Positions 25,575-34,879 of a DNA stretch of 64,000 bases are shown here, piece after piece. Within the stretch, counting starts at the first letter, position 1. Each line of letters starts with the position of its first letter. Made by a program: the position numbers and the translations under genes. The DNA comes from Pseudomonas quebecensis (GTDB lineage: Bacteria > Pseudomonadota > Gammaproteobacteria > Pseudomonadales > Pseudomonadaceae): positions 1,364,001 through 1,428,000 of the forward strand of contig NZ_CP112866.1 of the NCBI RefSeq assembly GCF_026410085.1. The letters run 5' to 3'. Under the pieces are notes generated by a model, which had not been told where the DNA came from, did no database searches, and saw nothing but the letters and a program-made list of their open reading frames with translations.

Positions 25575-25763
25575 TCAGGCGTTTTGTGCCTGGCGTCTCA
25601 TCTCAAGGGTTTCGAGCTCGTTCTTGTAGTTCTGAGCGTCGCTCTCGTTGTGAAACATGCCGACCAGCAGGTCTTGTTGGTGTACATCCCAGATGTGAAT
25701 CCCATGGCCCAAGGCTTCGTGGGACATATGTGCATCGTCGCGTTCAGTTACTTTTACAGTCAT
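25575..25763 (-). CDS. Conserved small Pseudomonas protein (62 aa), unknown function
   Basis: A 62-residue soluble protein with an even mix of charged residues (VKVTERDDAHMSHEALGHGI, then IWDVHQQDLLVGMFHNESD). GGAG lies 8 bases before the ATG and a strong terminator follows the stop, which supports a real gene. I do not recognise a family with a known job; the alternating pattern suggests a small alpha/beta fold. It is transcribed alone. Confidence 0.65.
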   Translation of the reverse strand: MTVKVTERDDAHMSHEALGHGIHIWDVHQQDLLVGMFHNESDAQNYKNELETLEMRRQAQNA

Positions 25764-25852
25764 CTGCTTGCTCCAATCTCTGGTGGATCTGCGGCAAGTC
25801 GTCGCAGGCCTTCGTTATATGTTTTGTTAGCTTGCTAAGTAAACCGGTTTTG

Positions 25853-25893
25853 CCTGCAACAATTCATTGCGTCATACGCAACAATGCTGCAGG
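25853..25893. other. Long hairpin upstream of the 62-aa gene
   Basis: Outer arms CCTGCA (25853-25858) and TGCAGG (25888-25893) enclose an inner perfect hairpin TTGCGT-CAT-ACGCAA (25867-25881). It lies in the 275-base gap between the 62-aa gene and the DUF3108 terminator. It could be a 5'-leader structure or part of a small RNA. The rest of the gap holds nothing else I can name. Confidence 0.4.
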
Positions 25894-25994
25894 CCAGATA
25901 AACCAAGGCGTTGCGGTTCAGAGCGCTGGGTTAGATGACGAAAGTTTCATGTGCAAAGGCTTATCGCACGGGTGCGAGCGACAAAACCCAGGCG

Positions 25995-26020
25995 AAAAAA
26001 AGCCCCGCATTTGCGGGGCT
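25995..26020 (-). terminator. Terminator of the DUF3108/purMN operon
   Basis: AGCCCCGC (26001-26008) and GCGGGGCT (26013-26020) around ATTT, with seven T residues after the stem on the minus strand. It lies 19 bases past the DUF3108 stop. Confidence 0.92.
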
Positions 26021-26038
26021 CCTGGTCTTGCGTTTGGA

Positions 26039-26752
26039 TCAGCTGCCTTTGACCTCTTTACCGTCAACTTTGCCGTCCTGCAGCATGATGTTGTATTCCT
26101 TGCCGTCGGTCTCGACCTGGCGCAGGGCAACCAGGATGCCGCCCTGGTCCTTGGCAAACCACATCTGCGTGATGCGCTTGCTTTGCGTCGGATCACGCAC
26201 GCGCTCGACTTTGATCGCGTCGATGGCGCCGACCTTGGTCTGTACTTTTTCCGGGCCGATTACACGGAAGTCATAGGTGTCGACGTCGGTGCCTTCCACC
26301 ACGTTGTAGCTCATGCTCTTTTTGCCGGCGGCGACGTCACGCTGCAGGGCCAACTGGTAGGTCGACTTATCGAGCATGCCGCTTTGCAGGGGCACATTGA
26401 CCGCGTCCTTGTTTTCAAAGCCGGTGACTTTCTTGGTCGCCTGGTCGAAGTCCAGGTTGATTTTCTTGGCCTTGCCCAGGCCGCCGCGTTCGAAGGTGTA
26501 GCTCTTCGGTTGCAGGCTGTCCTTGTCAAACAGGATCACGCTGGTTTCGGTCAGGCTGGCGATCATCATCGAGGCCTTGAAGTTCAAGGTCCACGTGCCG
26601 TCTGGGTTCTTGGTCAGGCTGCGTTCGGCCGAACCACTCATGGGCAACTGTTTCCAGTCAGCGGTATAGCTTACGGAGAAGGGATGAAGGTCTGCCGCTT
26701 GCACGGCAGGCAAGGCGAATAGCGCAAAAGCGAAGAGCAAGGCGCGACGCAT
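26039..26752 (-). CDS. DUF3108 periplasmic protein
   Basis: A 237-residue exported protein. The signal peptide is MRRALLFAFALFALPAVQAA, with cleavage after Ala19 or 20. The mature part is beta-rich and matches DUF3108 (YTADWKQLPMSGSAERSL; FENKDAVNVPLQSGMLDKST; ITQMWFAKDQGGILVALRQVE), a family of periplasmic proteins of unknown function with a lipocalin-like barrel. It is eight bases downstream of purN in the same direction, a Pseudomonas-conserved order (PA0943-PA0945 type), and is the last gene of that operon. Confidence 0.87.
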   Translation of the reverse strand: MRRALLFAFALFALPAVQAADLHPFSVSYTADWKQLPMSGSAERSLTKNPDGTWTLNFKASMMIASLTETSVILFDKDSLQPKSYTFERGGLGKAKKINLDFDQATKKVTGFENKDAVNVPLQSGMLDKSTYQLALQRDVAAGKKSMSYNVVEGTDVDTYDFRVIGPEKVQTKVGAIDAIKVERVRDPTQSKRITQMWFAKDQGGILVALRQVETDGKEYNIMLQDGKVDGKEVKGS

Positions 26753-26760
26753 AAAATCTC

Positions 26761-27411
26761 CTAGGTTCGAATCAAGTGGCCGCTGGCCGCGAGTAACTGA
26801 CCGTCCAATAATGCACCCTGGTCACCGAGAATCAACCGCCCCTCGGCAAACCAGCGAACCGCCAGCGGGTAAATCCTGTGTTCCTGGGTGTGAACCCGTT
26901 GCGCAAGCGTCTGCGCCGAGTCGTCAGACTCTACCGGAACCACTGCCTGTACGACCAGAGGGCCGCCATCGAGTTCCTCGGTGACGAAGTGCACGCTGCA
27001 GCCATGCTCGCGGTCACCGGCGTCGAGGGCACGCTGATGGGTATGCATGCCCTTGTATTTGGGCAGCAGGGAAGGGTGGATATTCAGCAGGCGTCCGGCG
27101 TAATGGCGCACGAAATCGCCGCTGAGGATGCGCATGAAGCCGGCCAGTACCACCAGCTTGGGGTTGAAGGCGTCGATCAGTTCGACCAGGGCGCGGTCGA
27201 AGGCCTCGCGGCCGTCGAACGCCTTGTGATCCAGCGAGCGGGTTTCGATCCCCGCATCCCTGGCGCGTTGCAGGCCGTAGGCGTCGCTGCGGTTGGAAAT
27301 CACCGCAGCGATGCGCACCGGGCTGTCGCCGGTGCGCGTGCTGTCGATCAGGGCCTGCAAGTTACTGCCGGTGCCGGAGAGTAGCACCACGACATCACAG
27401 GTTGCAGGCAT
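26761..27411 (-). CDS. purN: Phosphoribosylglycinamide formyltransferase
   Basis: A 216-residue enzyme that transfers formyl from 10-formyltetrahydrofolate to GAR in purine synthesis. GTGSNLQA (13-20) binds phosphate; Asn110, His112 and Asp148 (NIHPS and ELDGG) are the catalytic trio. HPSLLPKYKG is diagnostic. The ATGA overlap with purM shows coupling. Confidence 0.95.
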   Translation of the reverse strand: MPATCDVVVLLSGTGSNLQALIDSTRTGDSPVRIAAVISNRSDAYGLQRARDAGIETRSLDHKAFDGREAFDRALVELIDAFNPKLVVLAGFMRILSGDFVRHYAGRLLNIHPSLLPKYKGMHTHQRALDAGDREHGCSVHFVTEELDGGPLVVQAVVPVESDDSAQTLAQRVHTQEHRIYPLAVRWFAEGRLILGDQGALLDGQLLAASGHLIRT

Positions 27412-28469
27412 CAGTGCGCCTTAAGGTTCTTCAGTTCAACCTGAGCCGCGCCTTGCGCAGCGGTGGCGATCTGGCCGATGACCCAAGGCTGCTCGCCGGC
27501 TTCGCGCAATACGTTCAGCGCGGTTTCCACATGTTCCTGCGCCACGCAGATGACCATGCCTACGCCGCAGTTCAACACGCGGTGCATTTCGGTCTCGTTG
27601 ACGTTGCCTTTTTCCTGCAGCCAGTCGAACACCGCAGGGCGCTGCCAGCTGGCCACGTCGACGATGGCCTGGGCGCCTTTTGGCAGTACGCGCGGGATGT
27701 TGTCCAGCAGGCCGCCGCCGGTGATGTGGGCCATGGCTTTTACCGCGCCGGTGTCCTTGATCAGCTTGAGCAGTGGCTTGACGTAGATGCGGGTTGGCGC
27801 CATCAGCAGGTCGGTCAGCGGTTTGCCGTCGAGCTGGGTGTTTTCGATGTCGGCACCGGACACTTCGATGATCTTGCGGATCAGCGAGTAGCCGTTGGAG
27901 TGAGGACCGGAGGATGGCAGGGCGAGGAGGGCGTCGCCGGCGGCCACTTTGGAGCCGTCGATGATGTCGGCTTTTTCCACCACGCCGACGCAGAAACCGG
28001 CCAGGTCGTAGTCTTCGCCTTCGTACATGCCCGGCATTTCAGCGGTTTCGCCGCCCACCAGGGAGCAACCCGCCAGCTCGCAGCCGGCGCCGATGCCGGT
28101 GACCACTTGTGCCGCGGTGTCCACGTTCAGCTTACCGGTGGCGTAGTAGTCGAGGAAGAACAGCGGCTCGGCGCCACACACCACCAGGTCGTTGACGCAC
28201 ATGGCTACCAGGTCGATGCCGATGCTGTCGTGCTTGTTCAGGTTCAGGGCCAGACGCAGCTTGGTGCCCACGCCGTCGGTGCCGGACACCAGCACAGGCT
28301 GCTTGTAGCCGGCCGGGATTTCGCAGAGGGCGCCAAAACCGCCCAGGCCGCCCATGACTTCAGGGCGCGCAGTGCGCTTGGCGACGCTCTTGATGCGTTC
28401 GACCAATGCTTCACCGGCGTCGATGTCTACACCGGCGTCCTTGTAGCTCAGGGAGGGTTGCTTGCTCAT
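27411..28469 (-). CDS. purM: Phosphoribosylformylglycinamidine cyclo-ligase
   Basis: A 352-residue AIR synthase that closes the imidazole ring of FGAM with ATP. Visible motifs are [20 protein letters not shown] at the start, [28 protein letters not shown], the glycine-rich [12 protein letters not shown] and [18 protein letters not shown] [11 protein letters not shown]. It heads the purM-purN-DUF3108 operon and is divergent from the DUF2066 gene across a 356-base gap. Confidence 0.96.
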   Translation of the reverse strand: MSKQPSLSYKDAGVDIDAGEALVERIKSVAKRTARPEVMGGLGGFGALCEIPAGYKQPVLVSGTDGVGTKLRLALNLNKHDSIGIDLVAMCVNDLVVCGAEPLFFLDYYATGKLNVDTAAQVVTGIGAGCELAGCSLVGGETAEMPGMYEGEDYDLAGFCVGVVEKADIIDGSKVAAGDALLALPSSGPHSNGYSLIRKIIEVSGADIENTQLDGKPLTDLLMAPTRIYVKPLLKLIKDTGAVKAMAHITGGGLLDNIPRVLPKGAQAIVDVASWQRPAVFDWLQEKGNVNETEMHRVLNCGVGMVICVAQEHVETALNVLREAGEQPWVIGQIATAAQGAAQVELKNLKAH

Positions 28470-28697
28470 GATCCAGGCCTTTAGGGGGGATTTCTGGGTA
28501 ACGACCGGGCGGGCGGGGGCGTTTGAAAAAGAGGCCCAGCCGTTGACGGTCTGCGAAGGCGCGCGATTTTATCAGGCTTGCGGGGCAGCGGCCATCCTCG
28601 GGCCGACGGGCAGGGCCATATCGACTAAAAAAGCGGATTAAAAAATGCTAATCGGCTCGGCTTCAGCGCGTATTAAGGTATAGCCTTGAATCCGCTA

Positions 28698-28712
28698 GTA
28701 CTGTGACAGTAC
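28698..28712. promoter_or_regulatory. Perfect palindrome upstream of the DUF2066 gene
   Basis: GTACTGT-G-ACAGTAC is a perfect 7-1-7 dyad within the 356-base purM/DUF2066 gap (28470-28825), 113 bases before the DUF2066 ATG. The spacing looks like a repressor operator. It shares the CTGT...ACAG ends of LexA sites but is shorter than the usual 16-base LexA box. The rest of the gap holds AT-rich stretches near 28630-28680 that may contain the two promoters. Confidence 0.4.
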
Positions 28713-28825
28713 GAAAACTTACCGAGACCCCGCGAATGTTTCACCGGTTGCCATGGTCACAGCCTGGCGAAACCGAGTTCGCGCGGTTTGTTCCAGCCGC
28801 TAAATCTGTCGTTCGGGAATCTTTC

Positions 28826-29857
28826 ATGCGTCTGTGTAATGTGTTTTTTGTGGGCTGTTTGTCGTTGGTCAGCCTGGCGAGTCATGCCGAAACCCTCAAT
28901 GGTCTTTATCAAGTACTTGAACCGGTCAGCAGCCAGTCGCCCCAGGAGCGCGACCAGGCCACCCAGCGCGCGGTGCAGACGCTGGTGATTCGCCTGACCG
29001 GCGATGCCAAGGCCGCCGAAGGGCCGGGCCTGGCGGCGGTGCGCAAAGACCCGCAGCAAATCATCAGCCAGTACGGCTACGACGCCGGTCCGCCGGAAAG
29101 CCTGCAGGTGGATTTCGACCCGGTGAGTACCGACCGCGCGTTGCGTGACGCGGGCCTGTCGATCTGGGGCAGCAATCGACCTTCGATCCTGGGCTGGTGG
29201 CTGAACGACTCCACCGAAGGCAGCAGCCTGGTCGGCGATGGCCAGGCCGTTGCCCAGGCCCTGCGCCGTGCAGCGCAACACCGCGGCTTGCCGCTGCGTC
29301 TGCCCATGGGCGATCTGGAAGAGCAAGTGGTGGCCACCGCGCCGAATCTGGAAAGCGCCGATGCCACGCCGTTGCGCGCCGCTTCCGAACGCTACGGTGC
29401 CGACGCCTTGCTGGCGGTGCACGCGCGTCAGGAAGGCAATCAATGGCAGGCCAAGTGGCGCCTGTGGTTGGGCGACAAGGCCGAGCAGGGCACCGCCCAA
29501 GGCACAGACACCGCTGCGCTGGCGGATGCGGTGATGCTGGCGGTCAGCCAGAAGCTGGCGCCGCGCTTTGCGGTCAAGCCGGGTGTCAGCACTGAGCAGT
29601 TACTGGAGGTGCAGGGCATGAATCTGGAGCGCTATGCGACCCTGGGGCATCTGCTGGAGCCATTTGGCGCTCAGCCGCTGCTGGTTGATGGCAATCGCAT
29701 TGTGTATCGCGTCAACGGCAACGCCGAGCAGTTGCGCACCCAGTTGAGCCTGGGCAAGTTGCAGGAGATTGCGGCAGGTGAAGCGCAGCCTGTGGGCGAT
29801 GGAACGCCACCGGCCAGCGCATCCGAACCCCAGGCGCAACTGCGGTTTCGCTGGTAA
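28826..29857 (+). CDS. DUF2066 periplasmic protein
   Basis: A 343-residue exported protein. The signal peptide starts MRLCNVFFVGCLSLVSLASHA, cleaved before ETLNGLYQVL. The family hallmark is the early segment around QATQRAVQTLVIRLTGD. I use ATG 28826 because it begins the signal peptide and has GGGAA upstream; the longer frame to 28703 adds 41 polar residues. It lies between purM and an AI-2E-type permease and hda, the conserved order in Pseudomonas. Function unknown. Confidence 0.85.
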   Translation: MRLCNVFFVGCLSLVSLASHAETLNGLYQVLEPVSSQSPQERDQATQRAVQTLVIRLTGDAKAAEGPGLAAVRKDPQQIISQYGYDAGPPESLQVDFDPVSTDRALRDAGLSIWGSNRPSILGWWLNDSTEGSSLVGDGQAVAQALRRAAQHRGLPLRLPMGDLEEQVVATAPNLESADATPLRAASERYGADALLAVHARQEGNQWQAKWRLWLGDKAEQGTAQGTDTAALADAVMLAVSQKLAPRFAVKPGVSTEQLLEVQGMNLERYATLGHLLEPFGAQPLLVDGNRIVYRVNGNAEQLRTQLSLGKLQEIAAGEAQPVGDGTPPASASEPQAQLRFRW

Positions 29858-29901
29858 ATGTTCTTCCTTATATAGATAGAAGCAAATAAATGGAGTGGTT
29901 T

Positions 29902-30975
29902 ATGGCGGATACGCGTCGTTGGGTGTGGCTTGGCGGGATCGTCCTGCTGTGCGTTTTTGTGTTTTTGCTGCATTCGATCCTGACGCCGTTCCTGGTCGCG
30001 TTGCTGTTGGCCTATCTGTTCGATCCGGTGGTGGATCGCCTGGAGAAGGCTGGCCTGTCGCGCACGCTCGGTGTTGTCACGGTGTTCGCGCTGTTCACCT
30101 TGATCATCACGGCTCTGGTGCTGGTGCTGGTGCCGATGCTGGTCAAGCAGTTGTACCGGCTGTACGAACTGGCACCGCAAATGCTCGACTGGCTGCAGCA
30201 CACCGCGATGCCGTGGGCCCAGGCCAAGCTGGGGCTTTCGGATGGCTTCTGGAAGTTCGACAAGGTCAAGGCGGCGATCAGCGAACATATGGGCCAGACC
30301 GGCGACATCGTCGGGGTGGTACTCAGCCAGGCCACGGCGTCCGGCCTCGCATTGATCGGCTGGTTGACCAACCTGGTGCTGATTCCGGTGGTGGCGTTTT
30401 ACCTGCTGCGTGACTGGGACATCATGATGGCCAAGGTCCGCAGCCTGCTGCCGCGTGACCGCGAAGAGCGCATTGTGTCCCTGGCCGAAGAGTGCCATGA
30501 AGTCCTGGGTGCGTTCGTGCGGGGCCAGTTACTGGTGATGCTGGCACTGGGGATTATCTATGCCGCAGGCTTGATGGCTATTGGCCTGGAGCTGGGTCTG
30601 TTGATCGGCCTGATTGCCGGTCTGGCCGCCATCGTGCCGTACATGGGGTTCGTCATCGGGATCGGCGCGGCCCTGGTGGCGGGTCTTTTCCAGTTTGGCG
30701 GTGACCTGTACCCGATGCTGGGCATTGTTGCTGTGTTTATGGTCGGCCAGGCCCTGGAAGGCATGGTGCTCACGCCCCTGCTGGTCGGTGACCGAATCGG
30801 TCTGCACCCGGTGGCGGTAATCTTCGCGATCCTGGCAGGAGGTGAGCTGTTCGGTTTCACCGGTATCCTGCTGGCGCTGCCGGTGGCGGCGGTGATCATG
30901 GTGCTGGTGCGCCATGCGCATGATCTCTACAAGGATTCGGATGTCTATACCGGGGTTGAAGACCCCGACCTGTAG
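29902..30975 (+). CDS. AI-2E family (PerM/YdgG-type) permease
   Basis: A 357-residue inner-membrane protein with about eight helices and a central soluble stretch (residues about 65-150). VVAFYLLRDWD, the PRDREERI loop, and the C-terminal VGDRIGLHPVAVIFAILAGGELFG are standard for the family. Members export small molecules or act as antiporters; the substrate is not predictable. ATG 29902 has GGAG six bases upstream, whereas ATG 29890 has none. It is 44 bases downstream of the DUF2066 gene. Confidence 0.88.
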   Translation: MADTRRWVWLGGIVLLCVFVFLLHSILTPFLVALLLAYLFDPVVDRLEKAGLSRTLGVVTVFALFTLIITALVLVLVPMLVKQLYRLYELAPQMLDWLQHTAMPWAQAKLGLSDGFWKFDKVKAAISEHMGQTGDIVGVVLSQATASGLALIGWLTNLVLIPVVAFYLLRDWDIMMAKVRSLLPRDREERIVSLAEECHEVLGAFVRGQLLVMLALGIIYAAGLMAIGLELGLLIGLIAGLAAIVPYMGFVIGIGAALVAGLFQFGGDLYPMLGIVAVFMVGQALEGMVLTPLLVGDRIGLHPVAVIFAILAGGELFGFTGILLALPVAAVIMVLVRHAHDLYKDSDVYTGVEDPDL

Positions 30976-30986
30976 TCGCTACGACC

Positions 30987-31011
30987 CACACCCGGCGCAA
31001 CGCCGGGTGTG
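30987..31011 (+). terminator. Strong hairpin after the permease gene
   Basis: CACACCCGGCG and CGCCGGGTGTG form a perfect 11-bp stem with a CAA loop, 11 bases past the stop. No T-run follows, so termination would be weak or Rho-assisted. Confidence 0.55.
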
Positions 31012-31179
31012 GCGTTCAGGCAGGCTTGGCGTCAAACAATTCGCGTAAAACCAACGGGTTAACGCAAACCTTTGATTTTGCTTGGGGTCTGCTGCATTGT
31101 GCGCCCGACGTCACGGGTATAAACTTCGCAAACTTTTCACAGAGGCCACTAACGGTTCGATGGGAGCCGTTCAGTCAGC

Positions 31180-31884
31180 ATGAAACCGATTCAGCTGCCC
31201 TTGGGTGTGCGTCTGCGTGACGACGCCACCTTCATCAATTACTACCCAGGCGCCAACGCCGCTGCACTCGGCTATGTCGAGCGGCTCTGCGAAGCCGACG
31301 CCGGGTGGACTGAAAGCCTGATTTATCTGTGGGGCAAGCACGGCGTGGGGCGTACTCATCTGTTGCAGGCCGCGTGCCTGCGTTTCGAACAGATGGGCGA
31401 GCCGGCGGTGTACTTGCCGCTGGCTGAGTTGATGGATCGCGGTATCGGGATTTTCGACCACCTCGAGCAATACGAGCTGGTGTGCCTGGACGACCTGCAG
31501 GCCATCGCCGGCAAAGCGGATTGGGAAGAGGCACTGTTCCATCTGTTCAACCGCCTGCGTGACAGCGGCAGGCGCCTGTTGATTGCGGCTTCGACTTCGC
31601 CGCGGGAATTACCGATAAAACTCGCCGACCTCAAATCGCGCCTGACCCTGGCGCTGATCTTCCAGATGCGCCCTCTGTCCGATGAAGACAAATTGCGCGC
31701 GTTGCAACTACGCGCCTCGCGTCGCGGTCTGCACCTGACCGATGAAGTCGGGCACTTTATTCTGACCCGGGGTACCCGCAGCATGAGCGCGCTGTTCGAT
31801 CTGCTTGAACAGCTCGACCAGGCCTCATTGCAGGCGCAAAGAAAATTGACGATCCCTTTTCTCAAAGAGACGTTGGGTTGGTAA
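31180..31884 (+). CDS. hda: DnaA regulatory inactivator Hda
   Basis: A 234-residue AAA+ protein. QLPLGV (5-10) is the beta-clamp-binding motif, and GKHGVGRT (52-59) is the Walker A region with Arg in place of the usual Lys, as is typical for Hda. It works with the DNA-loaded sliding clamp to trigger ATP hydrolysis by DnaA and so limits re-initiation. Its place after the DUF2066 and permease genes is conserved in Pseudomonas. Confidence 0.93.
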   Translation: MKPIQLPLGVRLRDDATFINYYPGANAAALGYVERLCEADAGWTESLIYLWGKHGVGRTHLLQAACLRFEQMGEPAVYLPLAELMDRGIGIFDHLEQYELVCLDDLQAIAGKADWEEALFHLFNRLRDSGRRLLIAASTSPRELPIKLADLKSRLTLALIFQMRPLSDEDKLRALQLRASRRGLHLTDEVGHFILTRGTRSMSALFDLLEQLDQASLQAQRKLTIPFLKETLGW

Positions 31885-32093
31885 CTCGTTGATTTTCAAT
31901 GTTTCGACATTTTACAGGCGTCAGAAAACCTGCGTTTAAGCCCGGTGAGCTAAGCAATTTTGTCGATAAATGGAATTACGGCTTAGATGTCAGCGTCTAA
32001 TCGCCAAGTCACAAAAGCCACGATTGAATTTGCAAATCGATGTGATAGAGGGCATAGTCGCGGCTTCTTTATCCATCAGCCACGGTCGTGCCC

Positions 32094-32723
32094 ATGCTAA
32101 ATCGCTTCGCACCCCTCGTGCCTCTCGCACTCGTTACCCTGTTGTTTGGTTGCGCGTCCCACCCTCAACAGGTGGCGGAACAGCAGAAACCACAGGTTCA
32201 AAACCAGGCAAAATTCGTCGCAGCCCAGTCCTCCACTGTTTATGAGGAAGAAGTGGCGACCGAAAAGGAACTGGCCGACTTCTCCGGCAACAAGCCTTAC
32301 CAGCTTCCAGTTCTGGCCGACAGCATCCTTGAACGCGGCATGTCCCTGATCGGTACTCGCTACCGTTTCGGCGGCACCTCGGAAGCCGGTTTCGATTGCA
32401 GCGGCTTTATCGGTTATCTGTTCCGTGAAGAGGCCGGCATGAATCTGCCGCGTTCGACGCGTGAAATGATCAACGTTAATGCACCGCTGGTCGCGCGTAA
32501 CAACCTCAAGCCCGGCGATCTGCTTTTCTTCAGTACCAGTGGTCGTGGCCGCGTAAGCCACGCCGGTATCTACCTGGGCGATAACCAGTTTATTCACTCC
32601 AGCAGCCGTCGCAGTGGCGGTGTCCGAGTCGACAGCCTGGGTGACAGCTACTGGAGCAAAACCTTCATCGAGGCCAAGCGTGCCCTGGCGATGGCTCCGA
32701 CCACGGTTACCGCCAGCAAGTAA
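32094..32723 (+). CDS. NlpC/P60 family lipoprotein (first of two)
   Basis: A 209-residue exported lipoprotein with a lipobox ending at Cys20 (LLFGC). The NlpC/P60 peptidase core has Cys102 (FDCSGF), His156 (SHAGIY) and His168 as the likely catalytic residues. Such enzymes cut peptidoglycan peptides at D-Glu-meso-DAP bonds. About 75 residues of low-complexity linker separate the lipid anchor from the catalytic domain. I use ATG 32094 (MLNRFAP); a GTG two codons earlier is possible. A hairpin follows, then a second NlpC/P60 gene. Confidence 0.9.
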   Translation: MLNRFAPLVPLALVTLLFGCASHPQQVAEQQKPQVQNQAKFVAAQSSTVYEEEVATEKELADFSGNKPYQLPVLADSILERGMSLIGTRYRFGGTSEAGFDCSGFIGYLFREEAGMNLPRSTREMINVNAPLVARNNLKPGDLLFFSTSGRGRVSHAGIYLGDNQFIHSSSRRSGGVRVDSLGDSYWSKTFIEAKRALAMAPTTVTASK

Positions 32724-32789
32724 AGTTAAAGTGATACTTGAAGTTTGACGTGTAAGCGCTAGAATCCCTGGACATTGTTGTAATCCGTT

Positions 32790-32810
32790 CGCGCGAGCCT
32801 TGCTCGCGCG
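32790..32810 (+). terminator. Hairpin between the two NlpC/P60 genes
   Basis: CGCGCGAGC (32790-32798) and GCTCGCGCG (32802-32810) form a perfect 9-bp stem with a CTT loop, followed by TTCTGGTTTT. It is 66 bases past the first stop and may terminate or attenuate transcription into the second gene. Confidence 0.6.
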
Positions 32811-32867
32811 TTCTGGTTTTCAACGTTCGGCAGCGAAAGCCGCATCCAGACCAGGATTGTTCTGCAC

Positions 32868-33407
32868 ATGTCGACCTCGGCCCGCCTGATTCTTATCCTC
32901 TGCGCCGCGCTGATCAGCGCCTGCGCCAACCGGCCACCGCCCGCGCCTGTTGCGGTCAAGCCCAAGCCGGTCTTCACCTATACCACCCAGAATGACTCGC
33001 CTGTCGCCGAAGACGTGCTGTTTCGCGCGCTCGGCCTGGTCGGCACGCCTTATCGCTGGGGCGGCAACACACCCGATTCAGGCTTTGATTGCAGCGGCCT
33101 GATCGGCTTCGTGTTCCGCGACGCCGCCGGCATTTCCCTGCCTCGCACTACTCGAGAGCTGATCGGCATGCGTGCGCAGGACGTCAGCGCGCAGAACCTG
33201 CAGACCGGTGATCTGTTGTTCTTTGCCACCGGCGCAGGCTCCCAAGTCAGCCATGCCGGCATCTACGTGGGCGAAGGCCGCTTTGTGCACGCCCCGCAAA
33301 CGGGCGGCACGGTAAAGCTGGACACCTTGTCCAAGGCGTATTGGCAGAATGCTTACTTGAGTGCCAAGCGCGTATTGCCGGCTGAGCATCTGGCGCGCAA
33401 TCCCTGA
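32868..33407 (+). CDS. NlpC/P60 family lipoprotein (second of two)
   Basis: A 179-residue lipoprotein with lipobox Cys19 (LISAC) and a short Pro-rich linker (RPPPAPVAVKPKP). The catalytic residues are Cys75 (FDCSGL), His129 (SHAGIY) and His141. It is close in sequence to the gene before it, so the pair arose by tandem duplication, but its linker is much shorter, placing the enzyme nearer the membrane. The expected substrate is peptidoglycan stem peptide. Confidence 0.9.
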   Translation: MSTSARLILILCAALISACANRPPPAPVAVKPKPVFTYTTQNDSPVAEDVLFRALGLVGTPYRWGGNTPDSGFDCSGLIGFVFRDAAGISLPRTTRELIGMRAQDVSAQNLQTGDLLFFATGAGSQVSHAGIYVGEGRFVHAPQTGGTVKLDTLSKAYWQNAYLSAKRVLPAEHLARNP

Positions 33408-33412
33408 ATCCG

Positions 33413-33445
33413 CTGTGGGAGGGTGCAACGCCCTCCCACAGGTTT
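33413..33445. terminator. Bidirectional hairpin terminator
   Basis: CTGTGGGAGGG (33413-33423) and CCCTCCCACAG (33431-33441) form a perfect 11-bp stem with a TGCAACG loop, followed by GTTTT. It lies between convergent genes. The TGTGGGAGGG arms are also those of the local REP family, so it may be a REP element used as a terminator. Confidence 0.75.
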
Positions 33446-33454
33446 TCACAGCGC

Positions 33455-34768
33455 CTATCGAGCGGCCGACACCCGCCACACCTTATTCCCGACATCATCG
33501 GCCACCAGCAAATCGCCTTGCCGATCAATCACCACGCCCACCGGCCGGCCCATGGCTTTCTCATCTTTATCGAGGAAGCCGGTCAGTACATCCAGCGGTT
33601 GCCCTTTGGGCTGGCCGCCCTCGAATGGCACGAAGATCACTTTGTAGCCGCTGTGGGGTTTGCGGTTCCACGAGCCGTGCTGGCCGATAAAGGCGCCGTT
33701 GCTGTAGGCGGCTGGCAACTTGCTGCCGTCGGCGAAGGTCAGGCCCAAAGAGGCGGTATGTGGCCCTACCGCGTAATCCGGGGCGATGGCCTTGGCCACC
33801 AGGTCCGGGTTCTGCGGCGTGACGCGTTCGTCCACGTGCTGGCCGTAGTAGCTGAAAGGCCAGCCATAGAAAGCGCCGTCCTTGACCGAGGTGATGTAGT
33901 CCGGCACCAGGTCGCTGCCAATTTCGTCGCGCTCATTCACTGCGGTCCACAACTTGCCGCTCTGGGGTTCCCACGCCATGCCGTTGGGGTTGCGCAAGCC
34001 TGAGGCGAAGAGGCGGTGCTGGCCGCTGGCGCGGTCGACTTCCCAGATCGCGGCGCGGCCCTGTTCGGCCTCCAGGCCGTTTTCGCCGACGTTGCTGTTG
34101 GAGCCCACACTCACATACAACTGGTTGCCATCCTTGCTGGCCACCACGTTTTTCGTCCAATGGTGATTCAGCGGGCCGCCCGGCAGGTCCACGACTTTAG
34201 TGCCGGCTTGGTTGATCGCGGTTTCACCTGGCTGGTAGGGGAAACGCAGCAGTTTGTCCGAGTCGGCCACGTACAAGTCATTGCCCACCAGCGTCATGCC
34301 GAACGGCGAATTGAGGTTCTCCAGGAACACCGTACGGGTTTCGGCCACGCCGTCGTGGTCGGCATCGCGCAGCAGGGTGATGCGGTTCGGGCTGGGTACA
34401 CCGGCGCCTGCGCGACTCATGACTTTTTCCATTACCCAGCCACGCACCCCCTTCGAATCGTCCGGCTTGGGCGGCGCATTGGTTTCAGCTACCAGCACGT
34501 CGCCATTGGGCAATACGTACAGCCAGCGCGGGTGGTCCAGGCCTTCGGCAAAAGCACTCACCTGCAGGCCGGGTGCTGCGGTGGGCTTGACGCCCTCGGG
34601 CCAGCCGATGGCAGGGGCGATATTGACGGTGGGGATCAGCGTCTTGTTCGGTTCCGGCAGCTTAGGCGATGGCCCGGTGCCGTCGCTGATCTGCAACGTG
34701 GAGCTTTCGCCACAGGCGGCAAGAGTGCCGGCGAGCATGATCAGTAAGGCGAGTCTGGTTTTATGCAT
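33455..34768 (-). CDS. Sorbosone-dehydrogenase-type (soluble glucose dehydrogenase fold) lipoprotein
   Basis: A 437-residue six-bladed beta-propeller protein of the PQQ sugar/sorbosone dehydrogenase family. The signal peptide ends in a lipobox (LAACGE, Cys19), so it is a lipoprotein facing the periplasm. Family motifs are [61 protein letters not shown] and [16 protein letters not shown]. The H-x-W/N and R-N-P-x-G motifs fit cofactor and calcium binding seen in sGDH folds. The ATG has AAGGAG at good distance. The oxidised sugar or alcohol is unknown. It is divergent from the cobalamin operon. Confidence 0.85.
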   Translation of the reverse strand: MHKTRLALLIMLAGTLAACGESSTLQISDGTGPSPKLPEPNKTLIPTVNIAPAIGWPEGVKPTAAPGLQVSAFAEGLDHPRWLYVLPNGDVLVAETNAPPKPDDSKGVRGWVMEKVMSRAGAGVPSPNRITLLRDADHDGVAETRTVFLENLNSPFGMTLVGNDLYVADSDKLLRFPYQPGETAINQAGTKVVDLPGGPLNHHWTKNVVASKDGNQLYVSVGSNSNVGENGLEAEQGRAAIWEVDRASGQHRLFASGLRNPNGMAWEPQSGKLWTAVNERDEIGSDLVPDYITSVKDGAFYGWPFSYYGQHVDERVTPQNPDLVAKAIAPDYAVGPHTASLGLTFADGSKLPAAYSNGAFIGQHGSWNRKPHSGYKVIFVPFEGGQPKGQPLDVLTGFLDKDEKAMGRPVGVVIDRQGDLLVADDVGNKVWRVSAAR

Positions 34769-34841
34769 GGTGTTCTCCTTGATACCTTTAGGGATAGAGG
34801 AGGGCGCGGGTGCGATGGTTCAAGTACAAGGCCGGCTTTAA

Positions 34842-34870
34842 TTGACGCTCCACCCCCAACCCACTAACCT
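34842..34870 (+). promoter_or_regulatory. Promoter of the cobalamin operon
   Basis: TTGACG (34842-34847) and TAACCT (34865-34870) are separated by 17 bases. Transcription would start near 34877, right at the 5' end of the riboswitch. Confidence 0.65.
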
Positions 34871-34879
34871 TCGCGGCTT

